From assembly GCF_008042035.1 (NCBI RefSeq), contig NZ_RDBL01000027.1, forward strand, positions 274,473 through 338,472: DNA of 64,000 bases, read 5' to 3'. Below the pieces are notes generated by a model that searched no databases, was not told where the DNA came from, and saw only the letters and a list, made by a program, of their open reading frames with translations. Made by a program: the position numbers and the translations under genes. Shown one piece after another: positions 8,414 to 16,250 of this stretch; within the stretch, counting starts at the first letter, position 1, and each line of letters begins with the position of its first letter. Origin of the DNA: Streptomyces sp. col6 (GTDB lineage Bacteria; Actinomycetota; Actinomycetes; Streptomycetales; Streptomycetaceae).

Positions 8414-8432
8414 TGCACTCCACCGTAGTGCA
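8414..8432. promoter_or_regulatory. Inverted repeat, probable operator of the EamA/XRE divergon
   Basis: TGCACT (8414-8419) and AGTGCA (8427-8432) form a perfect 6-bp inverted repeat with a 7-bp spacer. A third copy of the half site (AGTGCG) lies at 8395-8400. It sits between divergent starts 8378 and 8471 and overlaps where the EamA gene's -35 would be. Confidence 0.55.
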
Positions 8433-8470
8433 GGATGCTCGACTACGTCATACAAAATATTGGACGGAAT

Positions 8471-9043
8471 GTGACTGACCTCGATCAGCTGACGCAGTCC
8501 CTCGCGCGCAACCTCAAGCGCTGGCGCGGTGAGCGCGGCTTCACCCTGGACGCGCTGGCCGCCCGCGCGGGAGTCAGCCGGGGCATGATCATCCAGATCG
8601 AGCAGGCCCGCACCAACCCGAGCGTCGGCACCACGGTCAAGCTCGCCGACGCGCTCGGCATCAGCATCACCACGCTGCTCGACTACGAACAGGGCTCCCC
8701 GGTCCGCATGGTCCCCGCCGACCAGGCCGTACGCATGTGGTCCACCGAGGCGGGCAGCGCCACCACGCTGCTGGTCGGCACGGAGGCCCGCGGCCCCCTC
8801 GAACTCTGGTCCTGGCGGCTGATGCCCGGCGACGGCAGCCGGTCGGACCCGCACCCCGAGGGCACGGTGGAACTGCTCCACGTCACCGCCGGCACCCTCA
8901 CCCTCGTCGTCGACGACACCCCGTACGCCGTGCCCGCCGGCACCTCCGCCACCTTCGAGGCGCACCACCCGCACGCGTACCGCAACGAGGGCACCGAACC
9001 GGTCGAACTCACCATGGCCGTCAGCATTCCGCCCGTCAGATGA
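8471..9043 (+). CDS. XRE-family regulator with C-terminal cupin domain
   Basis: 190-aa regulator. An N-terminal helix-turn-helix (about residues 10-65; LDALAARAGVSRGMIIQIE) is followed by a C-terminal cupin (about 110-185; DPHPEGTVELLHVTAGTLTL and a late HHPHAYRN). In such proteins the cupin senses a small ligand and the HTH binds DNA near the target. Its likely target is the divergent EamA exporter. I prefer GTG 8471, just after GGACGGA; an ATG at 8435 would add 12 residues but would abut the putative operator. Confidence 0.85.
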   Translation: MTDLDQLTQSLARNLKRWRGERGFTLDALAARAGVSRGMIIQIEQARTNPSVGTTVKLADALGISITTLLDYEQGSPVRMVPADQAVRMWSTEAGSATTLLVGTEARGPLELWSWRLMPGDGSRSDPHPEGTVELLHVTAGTLTLVVDDTPYAVPAGTSATFEAHHPHAYRNEGTEPVELTMAVSIPPVR

Positions 9044-9086
9044 GACGCCGCACACCCCCGCGCACGCCGCTGTTAGCGTGACGCGC

Positions 9087-9659
9087 ATGCGCGCACCCAT
9101 CGGCTCCTTCGAGAACGCCAGCCCCGCCGTCGACCGTCAGGACCTGCTCACCGCCCCGGTGGCCGAGGCGGTGCGCACCGGCTGGGGAGGCATCACCCCC
9201 GACCAGGTCCTGCACGTCGACACCGACCCGGAGATCGCCGACACCGCGGTCTTCGTCGCGCACCACGGAGCCGATCTGCTGGAGCGCTCGGCGAACTGCG
9301 TCGTCCTGTCGGGCAAGCGCGCCGGAGAGGTCACGCTCGGCGCCTGCGTCGTCCTGTCGCACTCCCGCGTCGACGTGAACGGCGTCGCCCGCAAGCACCT
9401 CGGCCTGCGCAAGGCACGCTTCGCCTCGATGGATACGGCCGTCGGCGAGACCGGCATGGAGTACGGCGGCATCACGCCCGTCGGGCTCCCTGCCTCCTGG
9501 CCGCTGCTGATCGACTCCGCCGTCGTGGACGAGGAGTGGGTCCTGATCGGCAGCGGCTCGCGCCGGGGCAAGCTCATCGTGACCGGCAAGGCGCTGGCCG
9601 CACTGCCGGGCGCCGTGGTTCTCGAAGGGCTGGGTGTCCGGGCCCCCGAAGCGTCCTAG
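9087..9659 (+). CDS. YbaK/EbsC-type aminoacyl-tRNA deacylase
   Basis: 190-aa protein of the YbaK/ProX editing superfamily, which hydrolyses mischarged aminoacyl-tRNAs such as Cys-tRNAPro. Family features are SANCVVLSGKRAGEVTLGACVVL in the middle and the glycine-rich TGMEYGGITPVGLP loop near residue 128. It stands free rather than in a synthetase operon. TAGCGT ends 7 nt before ATG 9087 without SD, so a leaderless start is likely. The stop overlaps the convergent CoA-binding gene by 4 bp. Confidence 0.85.
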   Translation: MRAPIGSFENASPAVDRQDLLTAPVAEAVRTGWGGITPDQVLHVDTDPEIADTAVFVAHHGADLLERSANCVVLSGKRAGEVTLGACVVLSHSRVDVNGVARKHLGLRKARFASMDTAVGETGMEYGGITPVGLPASWPLLIDSAVVDEEWVLIGSGSRRGKLIVTGKALAALPGAVVLEGLGVRAPEAS

Positions 9660-10063
9660 CCGAGGCGCGGGATCTCGATGGCGGGGCAGCGATTCATCAC
9701 CATGTCCAGCCCGGCCGCCCGGGTGCGCTCGTACGCCTTCTCGTCGATCACACCGAGCTGGAACCAGACGGCTCGCGCGCCGATGGCGGCCGCCTCGTCG
9801 GCCACCGCACCGGCCAGGTCGCTGTTGACGAAGACGTCCACCACGTCCACCGGGAACGGTATGTCCGCCAGCGAGGCGTACCCCTGCTCGCCGTGGACCC
9901 GTTCCGCCTTCGGGTGCACCGGCACCACACGCTTGCCGAAGCGCTGCAGCACCTCGGCGACCCCGTAGGCGGCGCGGGCACGGTTGCCGGACAGCCCCAC
10001 CACGGCCCAGGTGTCGCCGGTGTCTTCCAGAATCCTGCGGATCGTCTCCGTGTCTGCGTCCAT
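9656..10063 (-). CDS. CoA-binding domain protein (YccU-like)
   Basis: 135-aa single Rossmann-like domain related to the CoA-binding module of succinyl-CoA synthetase alpha subunits: WAVVGLSGNRARAAYGVAE near the N-terminus, VVPVHP in the second strand, and the late motif RCPAIEIPRL. Proteins of this kind bind CoA or acyl-CoA; their role is poorly known. I chose ATG 10063, where the domain begins. A TATGCT -10 at 10111-10106 would give a leader of about 35 nt. Confidence 0.82.
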   Translation of the reverse strand: MDADTETIRRILEDTGDTWAVVGLSGNRARAAYGVAEVLQRFGKRVVPVHPKAERVHGEQGYASLADIPFPVDVVDVFVNSDLAGAVADEAAAIGARAVWFQLGVIDEKAYERTRAAGLDMVMNRCPAIEIPRLG

Positions 10064-10105
10064 GATCCGCACAACCGGCGGCCCGCTCCGGCCATTCCCG
10101 CGAGG

Positions 10106-10116
10106 AAGCATAGGGT
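10106..10116. promoter_or_regulatory. Overlapping divergent -10 elements
   Basis: On the plus strand TAGGGT (10111-10116) lies 6 nt before ATG 10123. On the minus strand TATGCT occupies 10111-10106. The two hexamers share base 10111, so RNA polymerase should not open both promoters at once. Confidence 0.55.
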
Positions 10117-10122
10117 GGCGGG

Positions 10123-10749
10123 ATGCAGGAGCAGTACCGGACCGTCGCCCGCGCGGGCGTCCACGAGAGCGAGATCAACCGCTCCCGCTTCCTCTGCGCG
10201 CTCGCCCCTGCCGCCACCGAGGAGGAGGCACAGGAGTTCGTCGCCCGCGTCCGCAAGGAGCATCCGACCGCCACCCACAACTGCTACGCGTACGTCATCG
10301 GCGCCGACGCCTCCGTGCAGAAGGCCAGTGACGACGGCGAGCCCGGCGGCACCGCCGGTGTCCCGATGCTCCAGATGCTGACGCGCCGCGAGGTCTGCTA
10401 CGTCGTCGCCGTCGTCACCCGCTACTACGGCGGCGTGAAGCTGGGCGCCGGCGGACTGATCCGGGCATACGGGGGAGTGGTCGGCGAGGCGCTCGACGCA
10501 CTCGGCACCCGCACCCGCCGCCGCTTCCGGCTCGCCACCGTCACGGTCGGCCACCAGCGGGCGGGCCGGCTGGAGAACGAACTGCGGGCCACCGGACGGA
10601 CCGTGCGCGCGGTCCGGTACGCCGCCGACGTGACCATCGAGATCGGGCTGCCGGACGCCGAGGTCGAGGAGTTCCGCCGCTGGCTGGCCGACGCCACGGC
10701 GGGCGAGGCACGCGTGGAACTGGGCGGCGAGGCGTACGACGACGCGTGA
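10123..10749 (+). CDS. YigZ/IMPACT family protein
   Basis: 208-aa protein of the universal UPF0029/IMPACT (YigZ, YvyE) family, linked to translation control and possibly dipeptidase activity. Motifs seen are HNCYAYVIG, DDGEPGGTAGVPML and RYYGGVKLGAGGLIRAY in the N-terminal half. The C-terminal ferredoxin-like DUF1949 domain is shown by the alternating pattern after residue 140. Leaderless start: TAGGGT then 6 nt then ATG. The gene stands alone between the CoA-binding gene and sbcD. Confidence 0.9.
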   Translation: MQEQYRTVARAGVHESEINRSRFLCALAPAATEEEAQEFVARVRKEHPTATHNCYAYVIGADASVQKASDDGEPGGTAGVPMLQMLTRREVCYVVAVVTRYYGGVKLGAGGLIRAYGGVVGEALDALGTRTRRRFRLATVTVGHQRAGRLENELRATGRTVRAVRYAADVTIEIGLPDAEVEEFRRWLADATAGEARVELGGEAYDDA

Positions 10750-10871
10750 CCCGGCCGGTCACGGACCCGGCGGGACTTCACGGACGCGCCCTCGGTCCCC
10801 CGGCGTGATGGGACACTGTGGGACGTGAGGGCACAGGGGCGGAGGAAGCGCATGCGGACCGGAGCCGGGTC

Positions 10872-12038
10872 TTGAGGATTCTGCACACATCGGACTGGCA
10901 CCTGGGCCGGTCGTTCCACCGGGTCCCCCTGCTCGAAGCGCAGGCCGCCTTCCTCGATCACCTGGTGGCCACCGTCCGCGAGCACGAGGTCGACGCCGTC
11001 GTCGTGGCGGGTGACGTGTACGACAGAGCGGTGCCCCCGCTCGGCGCCGTGCAGCTCTTCGACGACGCCCTCCACCGCCTGGCCGGCGCCGGGGTGCCCA
11101 CCGTGATGATCTCCGGCAACCACGACTCGGCCCGCCGGCTCGGTGTCGGCGCCGGGCTCATCGGCCGGGCCGGCATCCACCTGCGCACCGACCCCGCGCA
11201 CTGCGCCACCCCCGTCGTGCTCGCCGACGCGCACGGGGACGTGGCGTTCTACGGGCTTCCGTACCTGGAACCGGCCCTGGTCAAGGACACCCTGCGGGCC
11301 GAGCGCGCCGGGCACAAGGCCGTGCTGACCGCCGCCATGGACCGGGTCCGCGCCGACCTCGCCGCGCGCCCGGACTCCACCCGGTCCGTCGTCCTCGCCC
11401 ACGCCTTCGTCGCCGGCGGCGAACCCAGCGACAGCGAACGCGACATCACCGTCGGCGGCGTCGCCTCGGTCCCCGCCGGAGTCTTCGACGGCGTCGACTA
11501 CGTGGCCCTCGGCCACCTCCACGGCTGCCAGGCCGTCACCGACCGGGTCAGGTACTCGGGCTCCCCGCTCGCCTACTCCTTCTCCGAGTCCGCCCACCGC
11601 AAGACCATGTGGCTCATCGACCTGGACGCCTCGGGCGCCGTCACCGCAGAGCGCGTCGACTGCCCGGTGCCCCGCCGCCTCGCCCGGCTGCGCGGCCGGC
11701 TCGACGAACTGCTGAACGACCCCGCGCTCGACCGCCACGAGGACGCCTGGGTGGAGGCCACCCTGACCGACCCGGTCCGCCCCGCCGACCCCATGGCCCG
11801 GCTCACCGAACGCTTCCCGCACACCCTCGGCCTCGTCTTCGAACCGGAGCGGGCGCCCGACGACCCGGACATCTCGTACGCCCGCCGCCTGCGCGGCCGC
11901 GACGACCAGAGCATCGCGGAGGACTTCGTGGCCCACGTACGCGGCGGCTGCGGGACCGACGCACAGGAACGGGCGGTGCTGCGCGGCGCCTTCGACCACG
12001 TTCGGGTCGACGACGGCGTCCGCGAGGTGAACCGGTGA
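10872..12038 (+). CDS. sbcD: DNA double-strand break repair nuclease SbcD
   Basis: 388-aa Mre11-type metallophosphoesterase, the nuclease subunit of SbcCD that trims hairpins and DNA ends. The phosphoesterase motifs are in order: HTSDWHLGRSF at the N-terminus, GDVYDRAVPP, SGNHDSARRL, AHAFVAGG and GHLHG. I chose TTG 10872 because the catalytic strand normally begins at the first residues (MRILHTSDWH) and GGAG precedes it; a GTG at 10818 gives an 18-residue extension without family character. The stop overlaps the sbcC start (GTGA), so the two are translationally coupled. Confidence 0.93.
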   Translation: MRILHTSDWHLGRSFHRVPLLEAQAAFLDHLVATVREHEVDAVVVAGDVYDRAVPPLGAVQLFDDALHRLAGAGVPTVMISGNHDSARRLGVGAGLIGRAGIHLRTDPAHCATPVVLADAHGDVAFYGLPYLEPALVKDTLRAERAGHKAVLTAAMDRVRADLAARPDSTRSVVLAHAFVAGGEPSDSERDITVGGVASVPAGVFDGVDYVALGHLHGCQAVTDRVRYSGSPLAYSFSESAHRKTMWLIDLDASGAVTAERVDCPVPRRLARLRGRLDELLNDPALDRHEDAWVEATLTDPVRPADPMARLTERFPHTLGLVFEPERAPDDPDISYARRLRGRDDQSIAEDFVAHVRGGCGTDAQERAVLRGAFDHVRVDDGVREVNR

Positions 12039-15000
12039 GGCTCCATACCCTCCGCATCACCGCGTTCGGCCCCTTCGGCGCCACCGAGGAGATCGATTTC
12101 GACGCGCTCTCCTCCGCCGGCCTCTTCCTGCTGCACGGACCGACCGGCGCCGGGAAGACCTCCGTCCTGGACGCCGTCTGCTACGCCCTGTACGGGGCGG
12201 TCCCCGGCGCCCGCCAGAGCCCCGGCACCTCGCTGCGCAGCGACCACGCCGCGGCGGACCTGCCGACCGAGGTGCGACTCGACCTCACCGTCGGCGGGCG
12301 CAGGCTGGAGATCACCCGGCGCCCCGCCCAGCCCCGCCCCAAGAAACGCGGCGGCGGCCACACCACGGAGAAGGCGCAGAGCTGGCTGCGTGGGTACGAC
12401 CCCGACGACGGCTGGCAGGCGCTGAGCCGGTCGCACCAGGAGATCGGTGAGGAGATCACCCAGCTCGTCGGGATGAGCCGGGAGCAGTTCTGCCAGGTGG
12501 TGCTGCTGCCGCAGGGCGACTTCGCACGCTTCCTGCGCGCCGATGCCGAGGCCCGCGGCCGGCTTCTCGGCCGGCTCTTCGACACCCGCCGCTTCGCGGC
12601 CGTCGAGGACCGCCTGGCCGAGCTGCGCCGGACGGCCGAGGCACAGGTCAAGGCCGGTGACGACCAGATCCTCGGACTCGCCCAGCGCATCGCCCAGGCG
12701 GCGGGCCCCGCCGCGCGCGAACTCGGCCTGCCGGACGTCCAGCCGGGCGACCCCGGCCTCGCGGACGCGGTCCTCGGCTGGGCCGCGACCGCCCGCAGCG
12801 GCGCCCGCGAACGGCTCGACATCGCCGCGTCGGTCCTCGCCACGGCCGAGCACCGGCACGCCGACGCCCACCGCGCCCTGGACACCGAACGGGAACTCGC
12901 CGCGCTCCAGGAGCGGTACGCCGAGACCCGGCGCCGGGCCGACGCCGTGGAGACCGGCCGCGCCGCGCACGAGGGTGCGCTCGAACGCCTCGCGCGGGCC
13001 CGCAAGGCGGACCTCGTGGCCCCGGCGCTGGAGCTGCGCGAGGCGGCGGAGCGCGCGTACCGGCAGGCGCGCGAGGCCCGGGACCGTGCCGGGGACCGGC
13101 TGCCGGAGACCCTGGCCGACGCGGGCGCCGAACAGCTGGCGGGCCTGGAACACCGGCTCCGCGAGGAACGGGGCGGCCTCGAATCCGCGCGCCGCGCCGA
13201 GCGGCGCAGTGCCGAGATCGACGACGAGCGCGCCGCCCTGGAGCGACAGGCCGGGGCCGACGACGCACTGGTTCGTGACACCGAGGGCTGGTTGGCCGGC
13301 TGGGAGACCACCCGCCAGGACCTCCAGGCCCGACTCGACGCGGCGCTGGAGGCCGCGACCCGTACCGAACTGCTGGCCAGGCGCCTCGATCCGGCCCGCC
13401 GCCGCCTCGACGCGGCCCGCCGCCGGGACACCCTGGCGGCGCAGGTGACAACCGCCGGACTGCGGCTCGCCGACGCCCGCGAACACGCCCTCGGTACCCA
13501 TGAGCACTGGCTCGACCTGCGCGAGCGCCGGCTGCGCGGCATCGCGGCCGAACTCGCCGCGCAACTGGCCGCCGGTGAGCCCTGCGCGGTCTGCGGCGCG
13601 ACGGACCACCCGGCCCCGGCCCGCACCGGCGACGGCCATGTCGACCGGGCGACGGAGGAGGCGGCCGAACGCACGCACCGCGGCGCGGAGCAGGCCCGCG
13701 CGGACGCCGAGCAGGCCCTCGCGGTGGTCCGCGAACGCCACGCGACGGCTCGTGCGGAGGCGGCGGGGGCCGCCGGAACGGCGGACGGCGGGACGGACCC
13801 GGCCGGCGCCACCGGTGCGGCGACGGGTCCGGACGCCACCGGGCAGGCCGACGACGTGACCTCCGTCTCCACCGGGGCAGGGGACAGCGCCGATTCCGGC
13901 GTGGCGCCGACCGTCGCCGCGCTCGCCGCCCTCGTCGACGCCCTGGCCGGCGAGCACGCGGAGGCGTACCGGACCGCAGCCGGGGCGCACGCCGCGCGGG
14001 AGGCGCTGGCGGCGGCCGAGCGTGAGCAGCGCCGGCGCGCCGAGGACCGGCAGCGGGCCGAGCAGCGCGCCGCCGCCCGCACCTCGCGGCGCGAGTCGCT
14101 GGACGCCGAACGGGCCGCGCTCGACGAGGTCCTGGACCGGGCACGCGGCGGGTACGCGAGCGTCGCCGAGCACGCCGCCGTCCTGCAGCGACGGGTCGAC
14201 CTGCTGGTCGAGGCGGCCGGCGCGGTGCGCGAGGAGGAGAGCGCGGCGGCACGGCTCAAGGAGGCCGACGACCGCCTCGCGGACGCAGCGTTCCGGGCCG
14301 GTTTCGAGACCCCGGAGGCCGCCGCCGCGACGCTGCTCGACGACGCGGGGCAGCGTACGCTCCAGCACCGGATCGACGCCTGGCAGGCCGAGGCGGCAGC
14401 GGTCGCGGACCGGCTGGCCGAGACCGCGGCCCGGGACGCCGCCGCGCGTCCGGCCGCCGCCCCGGACGCGGCGCGGGAGGCGTTCGACCGGGCCGAGCGC
14501 GCGCTGCGCGAGGCCGCGGCGGGACTCGACGCCGCCCGGGAACGCTGCGCCGAACTCGCCAGGCTCTCGCGCCGGGTGGCGGACGAGGTGCGCGCGCTGG
14601 GACCGGTGCGCGAGGAGTACGAACGGGTCGCCCGGCTGGCCGGGCTCACCGCCGGCACCTCGGCGGACAACGCGCGCAAGATGCGGCTGGAGTCGTACGT
14701 ACTGGCCGCCCGGCTGGAACAGGTCGCGGCGGCGGCCACCGCCCGGCTGAGCCGTATGTCGGCGGGCCGCTACCAGCTCGTCCACTCCGACGCCCGTACC
14801 GGCGCCCGCAGATCGGGGCTCGGCCTGCACGTCATCGACGCCTGGACCGGTCGGGAGCGCGACACGGCCACGCTCTCCGGCGGCGAGACGTTCTTCGCCT
14901 CGCTCGCCCTGGCGCTCGGCCTCGCCGACGTCGTCACCGACGAGGCGGGCGGCGTACGCCTCGACACCCTGTTCATCGACGAGGGGTTCGGCAGCCTCGA

Positions 15001-15184
15001 CGACCAGACGCTCGACGAAGTGCTCGACGTGCTCGACTCGCTGCGGGAACGGGACCGCAGCGTCGGCATCGTCAGCCACGTCGCGGATCTGCGCCGCCGC
15101 ATCCCTGCCCAGCTCCAGGTGGTGAAGGAACGGCACGGATCGGCCGTGCGCCTCCGGGCGGAGGCCAACGGGCTCAGCGACTGA
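12035..15184 (+). CDS. sbcC: DNA double-strand break repair ATPase SbcC
   Basis: 1049-aa Rad50-type SMC-like ATPase partnering SbcD. Walker A is GPTGAGKTS (residues 35-43). A long Ala/Arg/Glu-rich coiled coil runs to the zinc hook CAVC (C517 and C520) and back. The ABC signature LSGGE starts at residue 947, Walker B is LDTLFIDEGFGSLD, and IVSHV follows. Just past the hook (about 575-623) lies a Gly/Ala/Thr/Asp low-complexity insert that breaks coiled-coil character. GTG 12035 overlaps the sbcD stop. The 3' end overlaps the convergent Lrp gene by 11 bp. Confidence 0.95.
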   Translation: MRLHTLRITAFGPFGATEEIDFDALSSAGLFLLHGPTGAGKTSVLDAVCYALYGAVPGARQSPGTSLRSDHAAADLPTEVRLDLTVGGRRLEITRRPAQPRPKKRGGGHTTEKAQSWLRGYDPDDGWQALSRSHQEIGEEITQLVGMSREQFCQVVLLPQGDFARFLRADAEARGRLLGRLFDTRRFAAVEDRLAELRRTAEAQVKAGDDQILGLAQRIAQAAGPAARELGLPDVQPGDPGLADAVLGWAATARSGARERLDIAASVLATAEHRHADAHRALDTERELAALQERYAETRRRADAVETGRAAHEGALERLARARKADLVAPALELREAAERAYRQAREARDRAGDRLPETLADAGAEQLAGLEHRLREERGGLESARRAERRSAEIDDERAALERQAGADDALVRDTEGWLAGWETTRQDLQARLDAALEAATRTELLARRLDPARRRLDAARRRDTLAAQVTTAGLRLADAREHALGTHEHWLDLRERRLRGIAAELAAQLAAGEPCAVCGATDHPAPARTGDGHVDRATEEAAERTHRGAEQARADAEQALAVVRERHATARAEAAGAAGTADGGTDPAGATGAATGPDATGQADDVTSVSTGAGDSADSGVAPTVAALAALVDALAGEHAEAYRTAAGAHAAREALAAAEREQRRRAEDRQRAEQRAAARTSRRESLDAERAALDEVLDRARGGYASVAEHAAVLQRRVDLLVEAAGAVREEESAAARLKEADDRLADAAFRAGFETPEAAAATLLDDAGQRTLQHRIDAWQAEAAAVADRLAETAARDAAARPAAAPDAAREAFDRAERALREAAAGLDAARERCAELARLSRRVADEVRALGPVREEYERVARLAGLTAGTSADNARKMRLESYVLAARLEQVAAAATARLSRMSAGRYQLVHSDARTGARRSGLGLHVIDAWTGRERDTATLSGGETFFASLALALGLADVVTDEAGGVRLDTLFIDEGFGSLDDQTLDEVLDVLDSLRERDRSVGIVSHVADLRRRIPAQLQVVKERHGSAVRLRAEANGLSD

Positions 15185-15620
15185 TGGCGCGCCCCGGCAG
15201 GGGCGAGGAGTAGACGACGCTGGTGGTGACGGAACCGAGCGCGCCGATCTTCCCGGAGACGGTCTCCAGATGGCTCATGGAGCGGGCCGTCACCTTCAGC
15301 ACGAAGCAGTCGTCGCCGGTGACGTGATGGGCCTCCACGACCTCCGGCGTGGTCTCCAACAGGTCGTGGAACGGCTTGTAGTTGCCGTTCGGGTACCGCA
15401 GCCGTACGAAGGCGAGGATCGGCAGCCCGAGCCGTTCCGGATCGACCACGGCCGCGTACCCGCTGATGACCCCGGCCTCCTCCAGCCGGCGGACCCGCTC
15501 GGTCACAGCGCTCGGCGACATGGCCACCGCACGCGCGAGCTCCGCGAACGAGGCCCGGCCCTCCCGTTGCAGCACGTCGAGAATGCGCCAGTCGGTGGCG
15601 TCCGGGGAATAGTCGCTCAT
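15174..15620 (-). CDS. Lrp/AsnC family regulator
   Basis: 148-aa transcription factor: an N-terminal winged HTH (about 8-60; FAELARAVAMSPSAVTERVRRLEEAGVI) and a C-terminal RAM/ACT-like domain (about 65-145; VVEAHHVTGDDCFVLKVTA). The RAM domain usually binds an amino acid and controls oligomer state. It is divergent from the rhodanese gene with 93 bp between, so that gene is the nearest candidate target. No SD is seen before ATG 15620. The stop lies inside the end of sbcC on the other strand. Confidence 0.9.
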   Translation of the reverse strand: MSDYSPDATDWRILDVLQREGRASFAELARAVAMSPSAVTERVRRLEEAGVISGYAAVVDPERLGLPILAFVRLRYPNGNYKPFHDLLETTPEVVEAHHVTGDDCFVLKVTARSMSHLETVSGKIGALGSVTTSVVYSSPLPGRAISR

Positions 15621-15713
15621 GGGGACAGGGAACCGTGGATTCCCCGGCGGATCAACCCAGGTACCGGGGATCCCGCCTTCCGGGCCTGGCCGGACGATCA
15701 TAGGTTTTCCGGC

Positions 15714-16202
15714 ATGAGTCCTCAGCCCGGCGCCCTCGCCGACCACCCCGTCCTGCGCGTTCCGCCCGCCGCCCCGGCCGACGCCGTCGCCTACTTCGGC
15801 GCCTCGCTCGCCTTCCACGCCGACGTCTCGGACGTCGCGGCGGCCCTCGCCGCCGGCGGCGACCCCGGCTTCGTCCTGCTCGACTCCCGGTCCACCGAGT
15901 CCTGGGACCAGGGACACATCCCGGGCGCGGTGCACCTGCCGACCGCGCTCATCGCCGAGCAGGCGCCCCGGCTCCTCGACCCGGCGGTGCCGGTGGTCAC
16001 GTACTGCTGGGGCCCCGGCTGCAACGGCGCCACTCGCGCAGCCCTCGCCCTGGCCGGACTCGGTTACCGCGTGAAGGAGATGCTGGGCGGCTTCGAGTAC
16101 TGGGCGCGCGAGGGCTTCCCGTACGAGACCTGGCAGGGCGAGGAGCGGCGCGCGGCCGACCCGCTCACCGCCCCGGCCGGCACCGACGACTGCGGTTGCT
16201 GA
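15714..16202 (+). CDS. Rhodanese-like sulfurtransferase
   Basis: 162-aa single-domain rhodanese. The persulfide-bearing loop reads YCWGPGCNGATRAAL with C98 and C103, and the CDC25-like DSRSTESWDQGHIPGAVHLP segment lies at about 57-76. An unusual C-terminal CGC adds C160 and C162, giving four cysteines. Such proteins move sulfane sulfur; the acceptor is unknown. TAGGTT ends 7 nt before ATG 15714 with no SD, so a leaderless mRNA is likely. It is divergent from an Lrp regulator and is followed by a strong bidirectional hairpin. Confidence 0.86.
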   Translation: MSPQPGALADHPVLRVPPAAPADAVAYFGASLAFHADVSDVAAALAAGGDPGFVLLDSRSTESWDQGHIPGAVHLPTALIAEQAPRLLDPAVPVVTYCWGPGCNGATRAALALAGLGYRVKEMLGGFEYWAREGFPYETWQGEERRAADPLTAPAGTDDCGC

Positions 16203-16208
16203 CGACCG

Positions 16209-16241
16209 CCGGTCCCCGGACACACCGTCCGGGGACCGGCA
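16209..16241. terminator. Bidirectional terminator
   Basis: A perfect 14-bp stem (16209-16222 with 16228-16241) with a 5-nt loop lies between the convergent rhodanese and DUF885 genes. Confidence 0.85.
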
Positions 16242-16250
16242 GCCGAGGGC

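Noticed and set aside
8435..8470. ATG 8435 as the start of the XRE-cupin regulator
   Set aside because: It lies 3 nt after the inverted repeat with no SD. GTG 8471 follows GGACGGA and begins at the family's usual N-terminus. It remains possible.
11573..15136. Very long open frame (over 1,100 codons) antisense to sbcD/sbcC
   Set aside because: Composition is that of a high-GC shadow frame (Gly/Arg/Val rich, no domain), and the sense strand encodes an intact SbcC.
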